From Deltaproteobacteria bacterium (GTDB taxonomy: Bacteria; Desulfobacterota; Desulfobacteria; Desulfobacterales; Desulfosarcinaceae): a stretch of 64,000 nucleotides of DNA. Within the stretch, counting starts at the first letter, position 1; every line of letters begins with the position of its first letter. The notes beneath the pieces are model-generated. The model had not been told where the DNA came from. It made no database searches and saw nothing but the letters and a program-made list of their open reading frames with translations. The stretch lies in contig JAHLLR010000006.1 of the NCBI GenBank assembly GCA_020444075.1, forward strand, positions 1-64,000. Direction: 5' to 3'. A program made the position numbers and the translations under genes. This document shows positions 8,570 through 16,452 of this stretch, piece by piece.

Positions 8570-9922
8570 TCAGCGGATCAGATACTCCCACAAGGGGCCT
8601 GAAAAGCCTTTTTCATACATGCGGTCGAGGGTGGCGGCGGTCGCTTCGCCGCCTGCGCCAATTACCCAGTTGACGCGGCCGGCGGCCTTTTCAACGACTC
8701 TGCGCCGGATCGCCTCATCATCGATTGTCCCGCCGTGGTAAAAAACCGGTTCAAGCAGATCCGTCTCCGGTGCAAGATGCCCTTTTTCCGCACACTGATG
8801 AAACAGGGCGGTATGGGGATAAATCCGCATACCGCAGAAAAGGAAAAGAACGGTTTTGCGAAGCTTGTCGGTATGGCCCAGGGTCTCGTCCAGGGTCTGC
8901 GGGGTTTCGCCGGGTCCGCCCAGCAGAAAGTAATGGGCCACGTGGCGGCCGGCAGCCAGCGCCGCCTCGTGGGCGGCCACTACCTGCTCGACCGTGAAGG
9001 GCTTTTTGTAGAACCGGAGTACCGCATCGGACAGGGAATCCGTGCCGAATTCCACATGCTTCAAACCCGCTTCGGCCAGCGTTTCAAAATATCCGTCCGG
9101 CAGGGTCAAGGGGGTGAAGAACGCCCCCCAGGGAATGGTCAGTCCGGCTTTTTTGAATGCCCGGGCCACTTCCAAGGAATGGCCGATGTCGGCATTGAAC
9201 GAGGAATCCGTAATATACAGATACCGGGCACCGGCAGCTTCCAGCGCCAGGGCCGTCGCCGCCGCGTCGCCGGGGGCCACCAGGCGCAGGTTGTGTCCCT
9301 CGATCAGCGGGTAGGTGCAGTAGATGCACCGAAACGGGCATCCCCGCTTGGTCTGCAGGTTCAACATGGCGCTGTGCTTCAGGTACCAGGACAGATGCGT
9401 TCCCTGATTTGCCGGACGCGGTTTGCATTCACCGGTCCATGGCGACGGGAAAGGGATCTCTTCCGTGTCGGGCAGGATGATGCCGGGCAGGCCGCTTGGA
9501 TTCCGTCCGGCTTCGAGTGCATCGATCAACCCGTTCAATCGCTCTCCCTCGCCAACGATGCCGAAATCCGCCCCCAGTTCTGCCAGCACCCGGCGGGGAA
9601 ACAGGGTGAACCCGCTTCCTCCGAGTACCACCGGCGCGGTAGACACTTGCCGGACGGCCTCCATCACCCTTCGGTAGCCACCGATAAACCCGACGGGATC
9701 CGTGGTGTCGGTGTTGTCGATATTGCGCAATGAGATGCCGATCAGCTCCGGTTCAAATTTACGAAGACTGTCGGCCAGTCCACCGATATCCTCCAGAACG
9801 TTGAGGTCTTCGATCCTTACGCGGTGCCTGGCAGGGATGGATGCGGCCACGTGATCCAGTCCGATGGGATAAACCGGGTAGGGTACTTTCAGTGTGTTTG
9901 CGGAGACCAGAAGGATTTTCAT
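8570..9922 (-). CDS. cobalamin-binding-type radical SAM protein (lipid locus, copy 1)
   Basis: A 450-residue protein with an N-terminal Rossmann-like B12-binding-type domain (residues 1-130, with VVLGGSGFTLFP) and a radical SAM domain with CPFRCIYC at Cys195, Cys199 and Cys202. No DxHxxG lower-ligand motif is visible, so any cobalamin would bind without that His. Family members perform methylations, ring contractions or cyclisations at unactivated carbons, and some act in lipid pathways. Its place between the ACP and dehydratase genes points to an acyl substrate. The reaction itself is not predictable. Confidence 0.85.
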   Translation of the reverse strand: MKILLVSANTLKVPYPVYPIGLDHVAASIPARHRVRIEDLNVLEDIGGLADSLRKFEPELIGISLRNIDNTDTTDPVGFIGGYRRVMEAVRQVSTAPVVLGGSGFTLFPRRVLAELGADFGIVGEGERLNGLIDALEAGRNPSGLPGIILPDTEEIPFPSPWTGECKPRPANQGTHLSWYLKHSAMLNLQTKRGCPFRCIYCTYPLIEGHNLRLVAPGDAAATALALEAAGARYLYITDSSFNADIGHSLEVARAFKKAGLTIPWGAFFTPLTLPDGYFETLAEAGLKHVEFGTDSLSDAVLRFYKKPFTVEQVVAAHEAALAAGRHVAHYFLLGGPGETPQTLDETLGHTDKLRKTVLFLFCGMRIYPHTALFHQCAEKGHLAPETDLLEPVFYHGGTIDDEAIRRRVVEKAAGRVNWVIGAGGEATAATLDRMYEKGFSGPLWEYLIR

Positions 9923-9964
9923 TGTGTTAACGTTGAAAGATTGAAGACATCGATGGGGCTGGCG

Positions 9965-10243
9965 TCAATCCGTTGTCGGCAAGGACGGGTCGCTGATGAA
10001 TTCGGCGAGCGCCCGGACAGAAGCGAAGACCCGCGCACCCAGTTCCCGGTTGTCGATGGTCAACCCGTAGTTCTTTTCCACCAGCATTACCATCTCGAGG
10101 ACGTCGATGGAGTCGATTCCCAACCGGCCGCCCACCAGTTGTTCGTCCGGATCGATCTCTCCCGGGGCGACGTCCTGAAGATTCAGGGCTTCGACGATCT
10201 TTTCCCGGAGTTCATTGATCAATTCAATCCTTGGGTCATCCAT
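9965..10243 (-). CDS. acyl carrier protein (first gene of leftward operon)
   Basis: A 92-residue ACP with the attachment serine in LGIDSIDVLE (Ser45) and an acidic flank. The ATG at 10243 follows AAAGGA by a proper distance. It is the first gene of the leftward operon, 42 bp upstream of the cobalamin-type radical SAM gene. It differs from the second ACP in the operon (GIDSIDV against GIDSMDL, and a longer insertion before the serine), so the two are probably not interchangeable. Confidence 0.88.
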   Translation of the reverse strand: MDDPRIELINELREKIVEALNLQDVAPGEIDPDEQLVGGRLGIDSIDVLEMVMLVEKNYGLTIDNRELGARVFASVRALAEFISDPSLPTTD

Positions 10244-10304
10244 GGGGCATTTCCTTTACAGGCCTGCTCGATTCGTGTAGTATCCAGCTCTTGTGAAAAC
10301 CGGC

Positions 10305-10333
10305 ATACTAATGTTGATCAATAGCCTTTTCAA
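10305..10333 (-). promoter_or_regulatory. sigma-70-like promoter of the leftward lipid operon
   Basis: On the minus strand TTGAAA (10333-10328) is separated by 17 bases from TAGTAT (10310-10305), 60-70 bp upstream of the first ACP start. It is the best -35/-10 pair in the divergent spacer. On the plus strand TATAAT lies at 10341-10346, too close to the rightward start at 10349 to be its ordinary promoter. Confidence 0.45.
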
Positions 10334-10348
10334 GCCTTTTTATAATCC

Positions 10349-10798
10349 ATGTCACCTGCCGCCTGGGAGCCAGACCCGTTAACTGCCGAAACCCTCCTGC
10401 CCCATCGCGGCCGGATGCTGCTGGTGGACCGGATTCTTGCGTTGGACGACGAGCAGGCGACCACCTTGTCCGTTGCCCGGCGAAACTGGCCGCTGTTCAC
10501 AGCGGGGAGCATCAGTCCGCTGATTCTGGTGGAACTGGTGGCGCAGACCGCCGGCATCCACAATGGCCTGAAACGCTTGAAAACCCGGGGCGACGGTTCC
10601 GAAACCCGGGGGTGGCTGGTGGGCGTAAAAAAAGCGGTGTTCCATGTGGATGCCATTGCCCTGGGGGAACCGGTCACGACGACGGCCAGAAATGCCTTTG
10701 TATTTGAAAATCTCCGTGAAATCACGGGGACTGTATCCATCAACGGCAGGCAGGCCGCCGAGGTGATTCTTCAGGTGGTGGAGGCGGAAAGTAGCTGA
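10349..10798 (+). CDS. ApeP/FabZ-like 3-hydroxyacyl-ACP dehydratase
   Basis: A 149-residue hotdog protein with LLPHRGRMLLVDRI near residue 16 and SPLILVELVAQTAGIHNG near residue 52. These are the PHR..MLL.D and E..AQ signatures shared by FabZ relatives and the ApeP-type dehydratases of aryl-polyene loci; the Glu in LVELVAQ is the expected catalytic acid. It is the first rightward gene, divergent from the long lipid operon. No ribosome-binding site precedes ATG 10349 and a TATAAT ends three bases before it, so the start is uncertain or translation is leaderless. Confidence 0.8.
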   Translation: MSPAAWEPDPLTAETLLPHRGRMLLVDRILALDDEQATTLSVARRNWPLFTAGSISPLILVELVAQTAGIHNGLKRLKTRGDGSETRGWLVGVKKAVFHVDAIALGEPVTTTARNAFVFENLREITGTVSINGRQAAEVILQVVEAESS

Positions 10799-10831
10799 CA
10801 GCTCATTGCCGATGGCTGATAGGGAGAAAAC

Positions 10832-11569
10832 ATGACAGTTGGTCAAGAACGACCCGTGGCCCTGGTGACCGGCGGCTCCAAAGGCATCGGCCGGGCGATT
10901 TGTGTAGAACTGGGCCGGAGCGGGTATGATGTGGCGGTCAACTACCGGTCCGACGAAAAGGGCGCCCTTGAAACCCTCAAACTGGTCAACGATCAGGGGG
11001 GCGGCGGCCGGGTCCTGGGATTCGATGTGCGGGATGCGCAGGACTCCCGGCAGGCCATCGAAACGCTGCTGGATGATGTGGACTCGCTGGATGTTCTGGT
11101 GAACAATGCGGGTGTCACCGCCGACGGACTGTTTCTGATGATGTCCCGGGACAACTGGAAAAAGGTGGTGGACACGACGCTGGACGGCTTTTACCATGTC
11201 ACCCGTCCGGTTATCGAAAAAATGATCCGTCAGCGCAGGGGCTGTGTGGTTTCCATCGCCTCGGTGTCCGGGCTGGTGGGCAACCGAGGGCAGACCAACT
11301 ACAGTGCAGCCAAAGCGGGTCTTATCGGCGCCAGCCGCAGCCTGGCCGCCGAAGTTGCCCGATTGGGCATCCGGGTGAACGTGGTGGCCCCGGGACTGAT
11401 CCAGACAGACATGATCAAGGATCTGCCGCTGACCAACGTCAAGGCCATGATTCCCATGGCCCGGGTGGGAAGGCCCGAAGAAGTGGCCCGGGTGGTGCGG
11501 TTTCTCTGCTCGGACGATGCATCTTATATCAGCGGGCAGACTATCGGCGTGAATGGCGGCATGTGTTAA
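10832..11569 (+). CDS. fabG: 3-oxoacyl-ACP reductase (FabG-like SDR)
   Basis: A 245-residue short-chain dehydrogenase. It has the NADPH-binding TGGSKGIGRAI near residue 11, NNAG near 92, the catalytic serine in SIASVSG, the YSAAK dyad near residue 159 and the usual C-terminal ISGQTIGVNGG. It reduces beta-ketoacyl-ACP to the hydroxyacyl form. AGGGAG precedes the ATG. It lies 33 bp after the dehydratase, matching the dehydratase-ketoreductase neighbourhood (ApeP-ApeQ) of aryl-polyene loci, so it probably serves this pathway. Confidence 0.9.
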   Translation: MTVGQERPVALVTGGSKGIGRAICVELGRSGYDVAVNYRSDEKGALETLKLVNDQGGGGRVLGFDVRDAQDSRQAIETLLDDVDSLDVLVNNAGVTADGLFLMMSRDNWKKVVDTTLDGFYHVTRPVIEKMIRQRRGCVVSIASVSGLVGNRGQTNYSAAKAGLIGASRSLAAEVARLGIRVNVVAPGLIQTDMIKDLPLTNVKAMIPMARVGRPEEVARVVRFLCSDDASYISGQTIGVNGGMC

Positions 11570-11676
11570 GTGGGCGTCCAGAAGCGGCATCCTGCGGCCC
11601 AGGCCGGCGTTCTCGCCAAATTGAAGTCCTTGACGTAGCGCTGCTACGCCTGCGGTTTAACCATCGCTGAAGCCTT

Positions 11677-11830
11677 GATGGCCTCGTAAAAAGTCCCCGA
11701 GGTGTCATTCCCGCGGAGGCGGGGCACGTAGTGAAGCTTTAGCGCTATCTATAACTATTTGAATCTTATGGATCCCCGTCTTCACGGGGATGACAAAAAA
11801 ACTGAGATCTCGACTTTTTACGATTCCATC
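11677..11830. repeat. MITE-like inverted-repeat element with short target duplication
   Basis: Nineteen-base terminal inverted repeats (GATGGNNTCGTAAAAAGTC at 11677-11695 and its complement at 11812-11830) differ at two positions and share a perfect 12-bp core. Inside is a second palindromic layer, GTCATTCCCG...GGGGATGAC. The seven bases AGCCTTG occur on both sides (11671-11677 and 11831-11837), as expected of a target-site duplication. There is no coding capacity. It separates fabG from the LolA-like gene and occupies most of this 310-bp spacer. Confidence 0.7.
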
Positions 11831-11879
11831 AGCCTTGGCCTGAACCACAATCCACCTTATTTATGGACGGACATTGATA

Positions 11880-12551
11880 ATGAGACAGCCTATTTTCATC
11901 CTTGGAGACTGCTTAACCAACCCCTATAAAAGGTGGTTGAGGCAGTTTGCAGGACGTTTGTCATGCTTTGCTTTGGTAATGGCCGCCGTCCTGTGCCTGG
12001 GATGGGCGGAGACCTGGGAAGGCATCCGGGCTGCCGCCAAGGGCGTGGACAGCATCAGTGCCGACTTCGTCCAGGAGAAGCACCTGCCGATTCTGGCTGC
12101 GCCACTGGTATCCACCGGCCGACTTTTGTACCGGCGTCCCGACTCGCTGCGCTGGGAATATACTTCCCCGGTGAAAAATATTCTGCTTATGCACGACGGG
12201 ACGGCCAGACGCTTTGCCCAGTCCGATCAGGGCCTGGTGGAGGACGCCAGCGTCCACATGCAGGCCATGCAATTCGTGATGCCGGAAATCAGCGGCTGGC
12301 TGGGGGGGCGTTTTGAAGGCAATCCCCTGTTTGACGCCAGCCTTGACGGGGCGAATAAAATCCAGTTGGTGCCCAAAGACGCGGGCATGGCCCGGTTCAT
12401 TCAGCGTATTGAATTGCTCATGTCGGACCGGCCGGGGGTGATCGAAGAGGTGGTGATTTTTGAAAGCGACGAGGCCTTTACCCGCATGGTTTTCATCAAC
12501 ACCCAGGTCAATCCCGCCATAGACGATCGACTTTTTCAGGAAGCGCAATGA
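11880..12551 (+). CDS. LolA-like outer-membrane lipoprotein carrier
   Basis: A 223-residue exported protein: a basic N-terminus, a hydrophobic signal segment (about residues 25-42, CFALVMAAVLCLGWAETW) and a LolA-fold body with the typical F.QEK..P.L start and GRLLYRRPDSLRWEYTSP segment. LolA shuttles lipoproteins across the periplasm. LolA-like proteins also accompany aryl-polyene clusters, where they are thought to carry the product. I chose ATG 11880 over a TTG two codons upstream. It overlaps the next gene by 4 bp. Confidence 0.8.
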   Translation: MRQPIFILGDCLTNPYKRWLRQFAGRLSCFALVMAAVLCLGWAETWEGIRAAAKGVDSISADFVQEKHLPILAAPLVSTGRLLYRRPDSLRWEYTSPVKNILLMHDGTARRFAQSDQGLVEDASVHMQAMQFVMPEISGWLGGRFEGNPLFDASLDGANKIQLVPKDAGMARFIQRIELLMSDRPGVIEEVVIFESDEAFTRMVFINTQVNPAIDDRLFQEAQ

Positions 12552-13195
12552 AACGACTTCCACTGGTGTTCCTGCTGCTGCTGAGTGCGTGCGCCCACCT
12601 CCCGAATGTTCAACCGGTGGATGGAGATCGTCAATCCCGGATCGAGGCGGATTGCCAATCCCATTTTCTCCGGGGGCGCTGGCAATTGGTGCATACCATC
12701 AACGCACGCCTCTATGGCGGCCGTGAGACGGCCTTGACCGGAGTGATCATTTTGTCAACCGCGGAGGCATCGATCCATTGCGTGCTGATGACCTTGGAGG
12801 GATTTGTGCTTTTCGAAGCGAAAAGTCATGGCGGGGTATCCGTCAAGCGGGCTTTTGGCCCCTTTGCCAACGCCAATTTTGCCAGGGGGGTCATGGATGA
12901 TATCCGGTTTCTGTTTTTCGCCCCCGAAGGCAGCATCATCGCTGCCGGCAGGTTCGACGGCGATACCGATGGCTGCCGCTACCGGGCGGCCCGACAGCAA
13001 TCCGTGGACCTGGTCGAGCAGCCCGATGGCGGCTGGCGGATGCAACTGGATGATCCTTCCGGCTGCCCGTTGCGTACCGTCACGGCTGGCCCACCGGATC
13101 CCAACGGCCTTTCCCATCGAATGACCCTCGACGCCCATGGCCGCCATGCCTACCGGCTTTCAATGACACTGGTGGAGGCGGTCCGGCTGCAATGA
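12548..13195 (+). CDS. DUF3261-like lipoprotein
   Basis: A 215-residue lipoprotein precursor: signal peptide with lipobox LLSAC (Cys15), then a beta-rich body. The arrangement directly after a LolA-like gene, with ATGA overlap, is the one seen for the DUF3261 lipoprotein (ApeN-type) of aryl-polyene clusters. The sequence pattern (short lipoprotein, EG.VLFEA..., AGRFDGDT) is compatible. It probably works with the LolA-like protein in moving or anchoring the pathway's lipid at the outer membrane; this is inferred from context. Confidence 0.65.
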   Translation: MKRLPLVFLLLLSACAHLPNVQPVDGDRQSRIEADCQSHFLRGRWQLVHTINARLYGGRETALTGVIILSTAEASIHCVLMTLEGFVLFEAKSHGGVSVKRAFGPFANANFARGVMDDIRFLFFAPEGSIIAAGRFDGDTDGCRYRAARQQSVDLVEQPDGGWRMQLDDPSGCPLRTVTAGPPDPNGLSHRMTLDAHGRHAYRLSMTLVEAVRLQ

Positions 13196-13225
13196 ACCGC
13201 GTTTGCCCATAAAGGTAATCGGTTA

Positions 13226-14485
13226 ATGAAATTCAAATTGATTTATCCCCGCTGGCCCAAACTGATGCGCCAGACCGAGTTCCACCTGCCCCCCCACGGC
13301 CCGGTGGTCTTTGCCGCCACCCTGCCCCCTGATGTGGAGGTGGAATTCGTCGACGAAAATCTTGAATCCCTGGATTTCGACACCCAGGCCGACGTGGTGG
13401 GTATTTCCATGATGCTCACCGCCCAGGTGAAGCGGGGGTGGGCGATCGCCGATCTCTATCGGGCCAAAGGGGTGCCGGTGATATTCGGCGGCATCGCCAC
13501 CATGCTTCACGCCGAAGAGACCCTGAACCATGCCGACGCCGTGTTCCTGGGCGAGGCTGAAGGGCGCATGGAACAGGTGCTCGCCGACCTGAAGGCCGGC
13601 CGTCTGAAAAAGATATACGACTACCTGTCCGAGCCGCCCCCGGTGGAACGGGTGGGGCCGGCCCGGCGGGACATCCTGAAAAGGGAGCTGTACAATTACC
13701 GCGGCATCCAGATGGTTGACCTGGTGCATGCTTCCCGGGGGTGCCGGTACAACTGCTACCCGTGCTGCGTGGCTTATCTGGGTGGGAGGCAATTTCGGCC
13801 CCGTCCCATCGACAAGGCCGTGGCCGAAATGGCTGGCATCGACAACAACCGCCTCTTTATCGTGGATAACTCGCTGGCCCAGGACACCTGCTGGGAGATG
13901 GACCTGTTCAGGGAAATGATCCCGCTGAAAAAAAAATGGTGCTGCCATCCCATCGAGGACAACCCCAAAGTACTGGATCTGGCGGCCCAGGCCGGCGCCT
14001 GGTACGTCTACCAGGCGGTGTTCGACACCTCGGATACCATCCGGGAGCGGATCAAGCGTTACCATGACCACGGCATCGGCGTGGAGGGAACCATTCTGCT
14101 GGGGCTGGACAACCACACCGAGGACGGCATCCTCAGGCTGATCGACTTTCTCCTGGAAATTGAACTGGACCTCGCCGAGTTCACTGTCCTTACGCCCTTT
14201 CCCCATACCAAAGCCTACGAGGACCTGAAGCGGAAGAACCGCATCCTTTCTTTTGACTGGAACGAATACACGGCGGACCGGGTGGTTTTTCAGCCCAAGC
14301 ACATGCGCGCCGAACGGCTTCAGGAACTGTTGACCCATGCCTGGGATTCCTTTTACCGGACCGAATCCCAGGGCATGAAGATGTCAAATCTGTTTCAGCA
14401 GGTAATACGCAAAGAGAAAGCGGACGGCACCTTCCGCCCGCGAAACCGGTCCTTGGCCCGGCAGGCGTTTGGCCGGTCAATCTAA
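13226..14485 (+). CDS. cobalamin-binding-type radical SAM protein (lipid locus, copy 2)
   Basis: A 419-residue protein with an N-terminal B12-binding-like Rossmann domain (VVGISMMLTAQ near 58, VIFGGI near 85, HADAVFLGEAE near 102) and the radical SAM motif CRYNCYPC at Cys173, Cys177 and Cys180, preceded by VHASRG. As with copy 1, no DxHxxG lower-ligand motif is seen. It lies 30 bp after the lipoprotein gene and closes the rightward lipid set. It differs strongly from copy 1 in motif and length, so the two probably catalyse different steps. Confidence 0.82.
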   Translation: MKFKLIYPRWPKLMRQTEFHLPPHGPVVFAATLPPDVEVEFVDENLESLDFDTQADVVGISMMLTAQVKRGWAIADLYRAKGVPVIFGGIATMLHAEETLNHADAVFLGEAEGRMEQVLADLKAGRLKKIYDYLSEPPPVERVGPARRDILKRELYNYRGIQMVDLVHASRGCRYNCYPCCVAYLGGRQFRPRPIDKAVAEMAGIDNNRLFIVDNSLAQDTCWEMDLFREMIPLKKKWCCHPIEDNPKVLDLAAQAGAWYVYQAVFDTSDTIRERIKRYHDHGIGVEGTILLGLDNHTEDGILRLIDFLLEIELDLAEFTVLTPFPHTKAYEDLKRKNRILSFDWNEYTADRVVFQPKHMRAERLQELLTHAWDSFYRTESQGMKMSNLFQQVIRKEKADGTFRPRNRSLARQAFGRSI

Positions 14486-14539
14486 TTCTTGACAATTGAT
14501 TGTCGAACGGATCTATTCATCGGCTGGTGGTGGCAGGAT

Positions 14540-14565
14540 TGGCGGGGGAGCGAGGATTCGAACCG
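14540..14565 (-). pseudogene. tRNA 3'-end-like fragment
   Basis: The minus strand reads GGTTCGAATCC, then CTCCCCCG and CCA, which looks like a T-loop, acceptor 3' strand and encoded CCA of a tRNA. No matching 5' acceptor (GGGGGAG), D-arm or anticodon arm lies 60-90 bases upstream on that strand, and the T-stem is only partly paired. It is probably a tRNA remnant or a former integration-site copy. Confidence 0.4.
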
Positions 14566-14623
14566 AGCCAGAATATCGGCTTTCGGGCGCAAGGGGCCAT
14601 TCAGGGAAGGAAAGCAGGGGACT

Positions 14624-15409
14624 ATGGGGCTTAAAGAGCACGAATACATCAGGCAGACACTGGAGCGCTACACCAACTGCAAGCTGGAGGATTTTTGCAG
14701 CCACGTGCTGATCACCAACTTTCGCCAGTACATTAAATCCTTTTCCGAGCAGACCGGCTGCGAAATCCATGAAGGCAATTTCCGGATCGTCAACGTACCC
14801 GAGTTGGACTGCACCATGATCGATTTCGGCATCGGCTCACCCCAGGCGGCATTGGTAATCAACGGCCTGGCCTACCTGGACAACCTGAAGTCGGTCGTCA
14901 TGCTCGGGATGTGCGGCGGCATCGACGATATCCTGGAAGTGGGCGATTTCGTGGTGCCGACGGCCGCCATCCGGGGGGAGGGGACCAGCCGCCATTACCT
15001 GCCCATGGAATTCCCGGCCCTGCCGGCCATGTCCGTGAACCTGCTGTGCATCGGGGCCGTCAAGGCCCGCAAGATTACTCCCCGCTGCGGCATCGTCTAC
15101 ACGACGGACCGCCGCTTGTGGGAGTTCGACGAAGATTTCGTGGAACACCTGCGCTGCCAGCGAATTCTGGCGATCGAGATGGAGCTGGCCACGCTCTTCT
15201 CCGTGGCATACCGGTATGAAGTGCCCATCGGTTCGATCATGCTGGTGTCAGACATGCCTCTGCAGCGGCGCGGCATCAAAGATAAAAAACTGCACGAGGA
15301 AATCTACAAGAATCACATGAGCATCCACATGGATATTGCGATGGATGCCATTTCCAATCTCAAGGCCCGATGGCCGGATGTGGAACGGCAGCTGCACAGC
15401 GAGTGGTAA
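14624..15409 (+). CDS. amn: AMP nucleosidase (short form)
   Basis: A 261-residue nucleoside-phosphorylase-fold enzyme. Matching features of the short AMP nucleosidases are LITNFRQY near residue 30, IDFGIGSPQAA, MLGMCGGIDD, the AAIRGEGTS loop, VYTTDRRLWEFDE and IEMELATLFSVAYR, and the C-terminal HMSIHMDIAMDAI. It should hydrolyse AMP to adenine and ribose-5-phosphate, in purine balance. I chose ATG 14624, preceded by a purine-rich GGAAAGCAGGGG; the longer frame runs through the tRNA-like fragment. It converges on the DtxR-type gene with 8 bp between stops. Confidence 0.85.
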   Translation: MGLKEHEYIRQTLERYTNCKLEDFCSHVLITNFRQYIKSFSEQTGCEIHEGNFRIVNVPELDCTMIDFGIGSPQAALVINGLAYLDNLKSVVMLGMCGGIDDILEVGDFVVPTAAIRGEGTSRHYLPMEFPALPAMSVNLLCIGAVKARKITPRCGIVYTTDRRLWEFDEDFVEHLRCQRILAIEMELATLFSVAYRYEVPIGSIMLVSDMPLQRRGIKDKKLHEEIYKNHMSIHMDIAMDAISNLKARWPDVERQLHSEW

Positions 15410-15417
15410 TGGACAGG

Positions 15418-16185
15418 CTATGTCGGCAGGATCACTTCCAGTTCGATCTTTGAAAAGTCGTCTTTGCGAAGGGACAGGTGGTAGCCGCGAACCTTGATGC
15501 TGATTCTGTCTTCGGATGTCTCCACATCCTCCAGTTCGATGATGCTGCCCGGCGTGATGTCCAGTTCCTTTAACTTGTCCACGATGGAGCCTTTGCCTTT
15601 GACGCGGATAAGCCGGGCGACCTGACCGGACTCGAGGCTTTCCAGGGTGATCGTCTCCCGCCGGGCCTGTTGAAAATGCTTTTGGCGCCTTTTTAGATCA
15701 TCGAGGCATTTGGTAATGGCGTTTTCGCACCCGGAGAGGGCGTCGTCCTTTTCGCAGAACTGGCGGAATCCCCCGATCCACTCCTCCCCTCCGCGGGGGC
15801 AAATCTGGATAAATTCCACAAAACGCACCAATCGGTCGATGATAATCGGCGAAACGGCATGCTCCATTTTGCAGGCGTTGTCTTCCGCTTCCTGTTCGTC
15901 AACATCCAGCACTTTGGTAAAAAAATCCTTAAGAATTTCGTGGCGGCGCACAATGTCCCGAGCCAGGATTTCACCGCCGGGGGTCAGGGTGATCACGTCG
16001 TAAGGGGCGTAGTTGATGTGGCCTTTTTCCGCCAACAGACGCAGGGCTCCGGTGACCGATGCGCTGTTGACCGCCATGCGAACGGCAATGTCCTTTGCCC
16101 GAGCGGCCTTTTTTTCGGAGACAATATGGTATATGGTCTCCAGATAATCTTCCATGTTGGCGCTCAGTCGCTTGCTTTTCGGCAT
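15418..16185 (-). CDS. DtxR/MntR-family metal-dependent repressor
   Basis: A 255-residue protein with an N-terminal winged helix (LSANMEDYLETIYHIV, then the SASVTGALRLLAEKGHI recognition region), a central metal-binding/dimerisation domain with ACKMEHAVS (Glu-His ligands) near residue 112, an unusual cysteine-containing insert (ICPRGG, FCEKDD, GCENA) and a C-terminal FeoA/SH3-like domain (residues ~180-255). The longer middle region is characteristic of anaerobe DtxR proteins. It probably senses Fe(II) or Mn(II). I chose ATG 16185; a TTG at 16206 would add seven residues. The divergent rubrerythrin-like gene is a plausible target. Confidence 0.85.
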   Translation of the reverse strand: MPKSKRLSANMEDYLETIYHIVSEKKAARAKDIAVRMAVNSASVTGALRLLAEKGHINYAPYDVITLTPGGEILARDIVRRHEILKDFFTKVLDVDEQEAEDNACKMEHAVSPIIIDRLVRFVEFIQICPRGGEEWIGGFRQFCEKDDALSGCENAITKCLDDLKRRQKHFQQARRETITLESLESGQVARLIRVKGKGSIVDKLKELDITPGSIIELEDVETSEDRISIKVRGYHLSLRKDDFSKIELEVILPT

Positions 16186-16452
16186 GGCATTACTTATTTT
16201 CGACAAAGGTATGATTTCGAGAAGAATAGAGTCATGCGATCATTATCGCGGACGACGGATCCGGCGAAGATGCTTTGCAATTGCCGGGGAAGTGTACACG
16301 GGTCTCTGAAAAGGTGTCAAGATGATTTTGGAGTTCCTAAAAAAGCAAGGATAATCGATAATCCTGCCTGCCATCCAACGGTTGATAAACTATTAAAATA
16401 ATGCAAATTCGTCAATGGCAGGCTTCTCATTTAAACCCACAAGGAGAAACGG

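Noticed and set aside
10379-11590. Long minus-strand frame (403 codons) across the dehydratase and fabG
   Set aside because: It is antisense to two well-supported genes and is His/Gly-rich without a domain, typical of shadow frames in GC-rich DNA.
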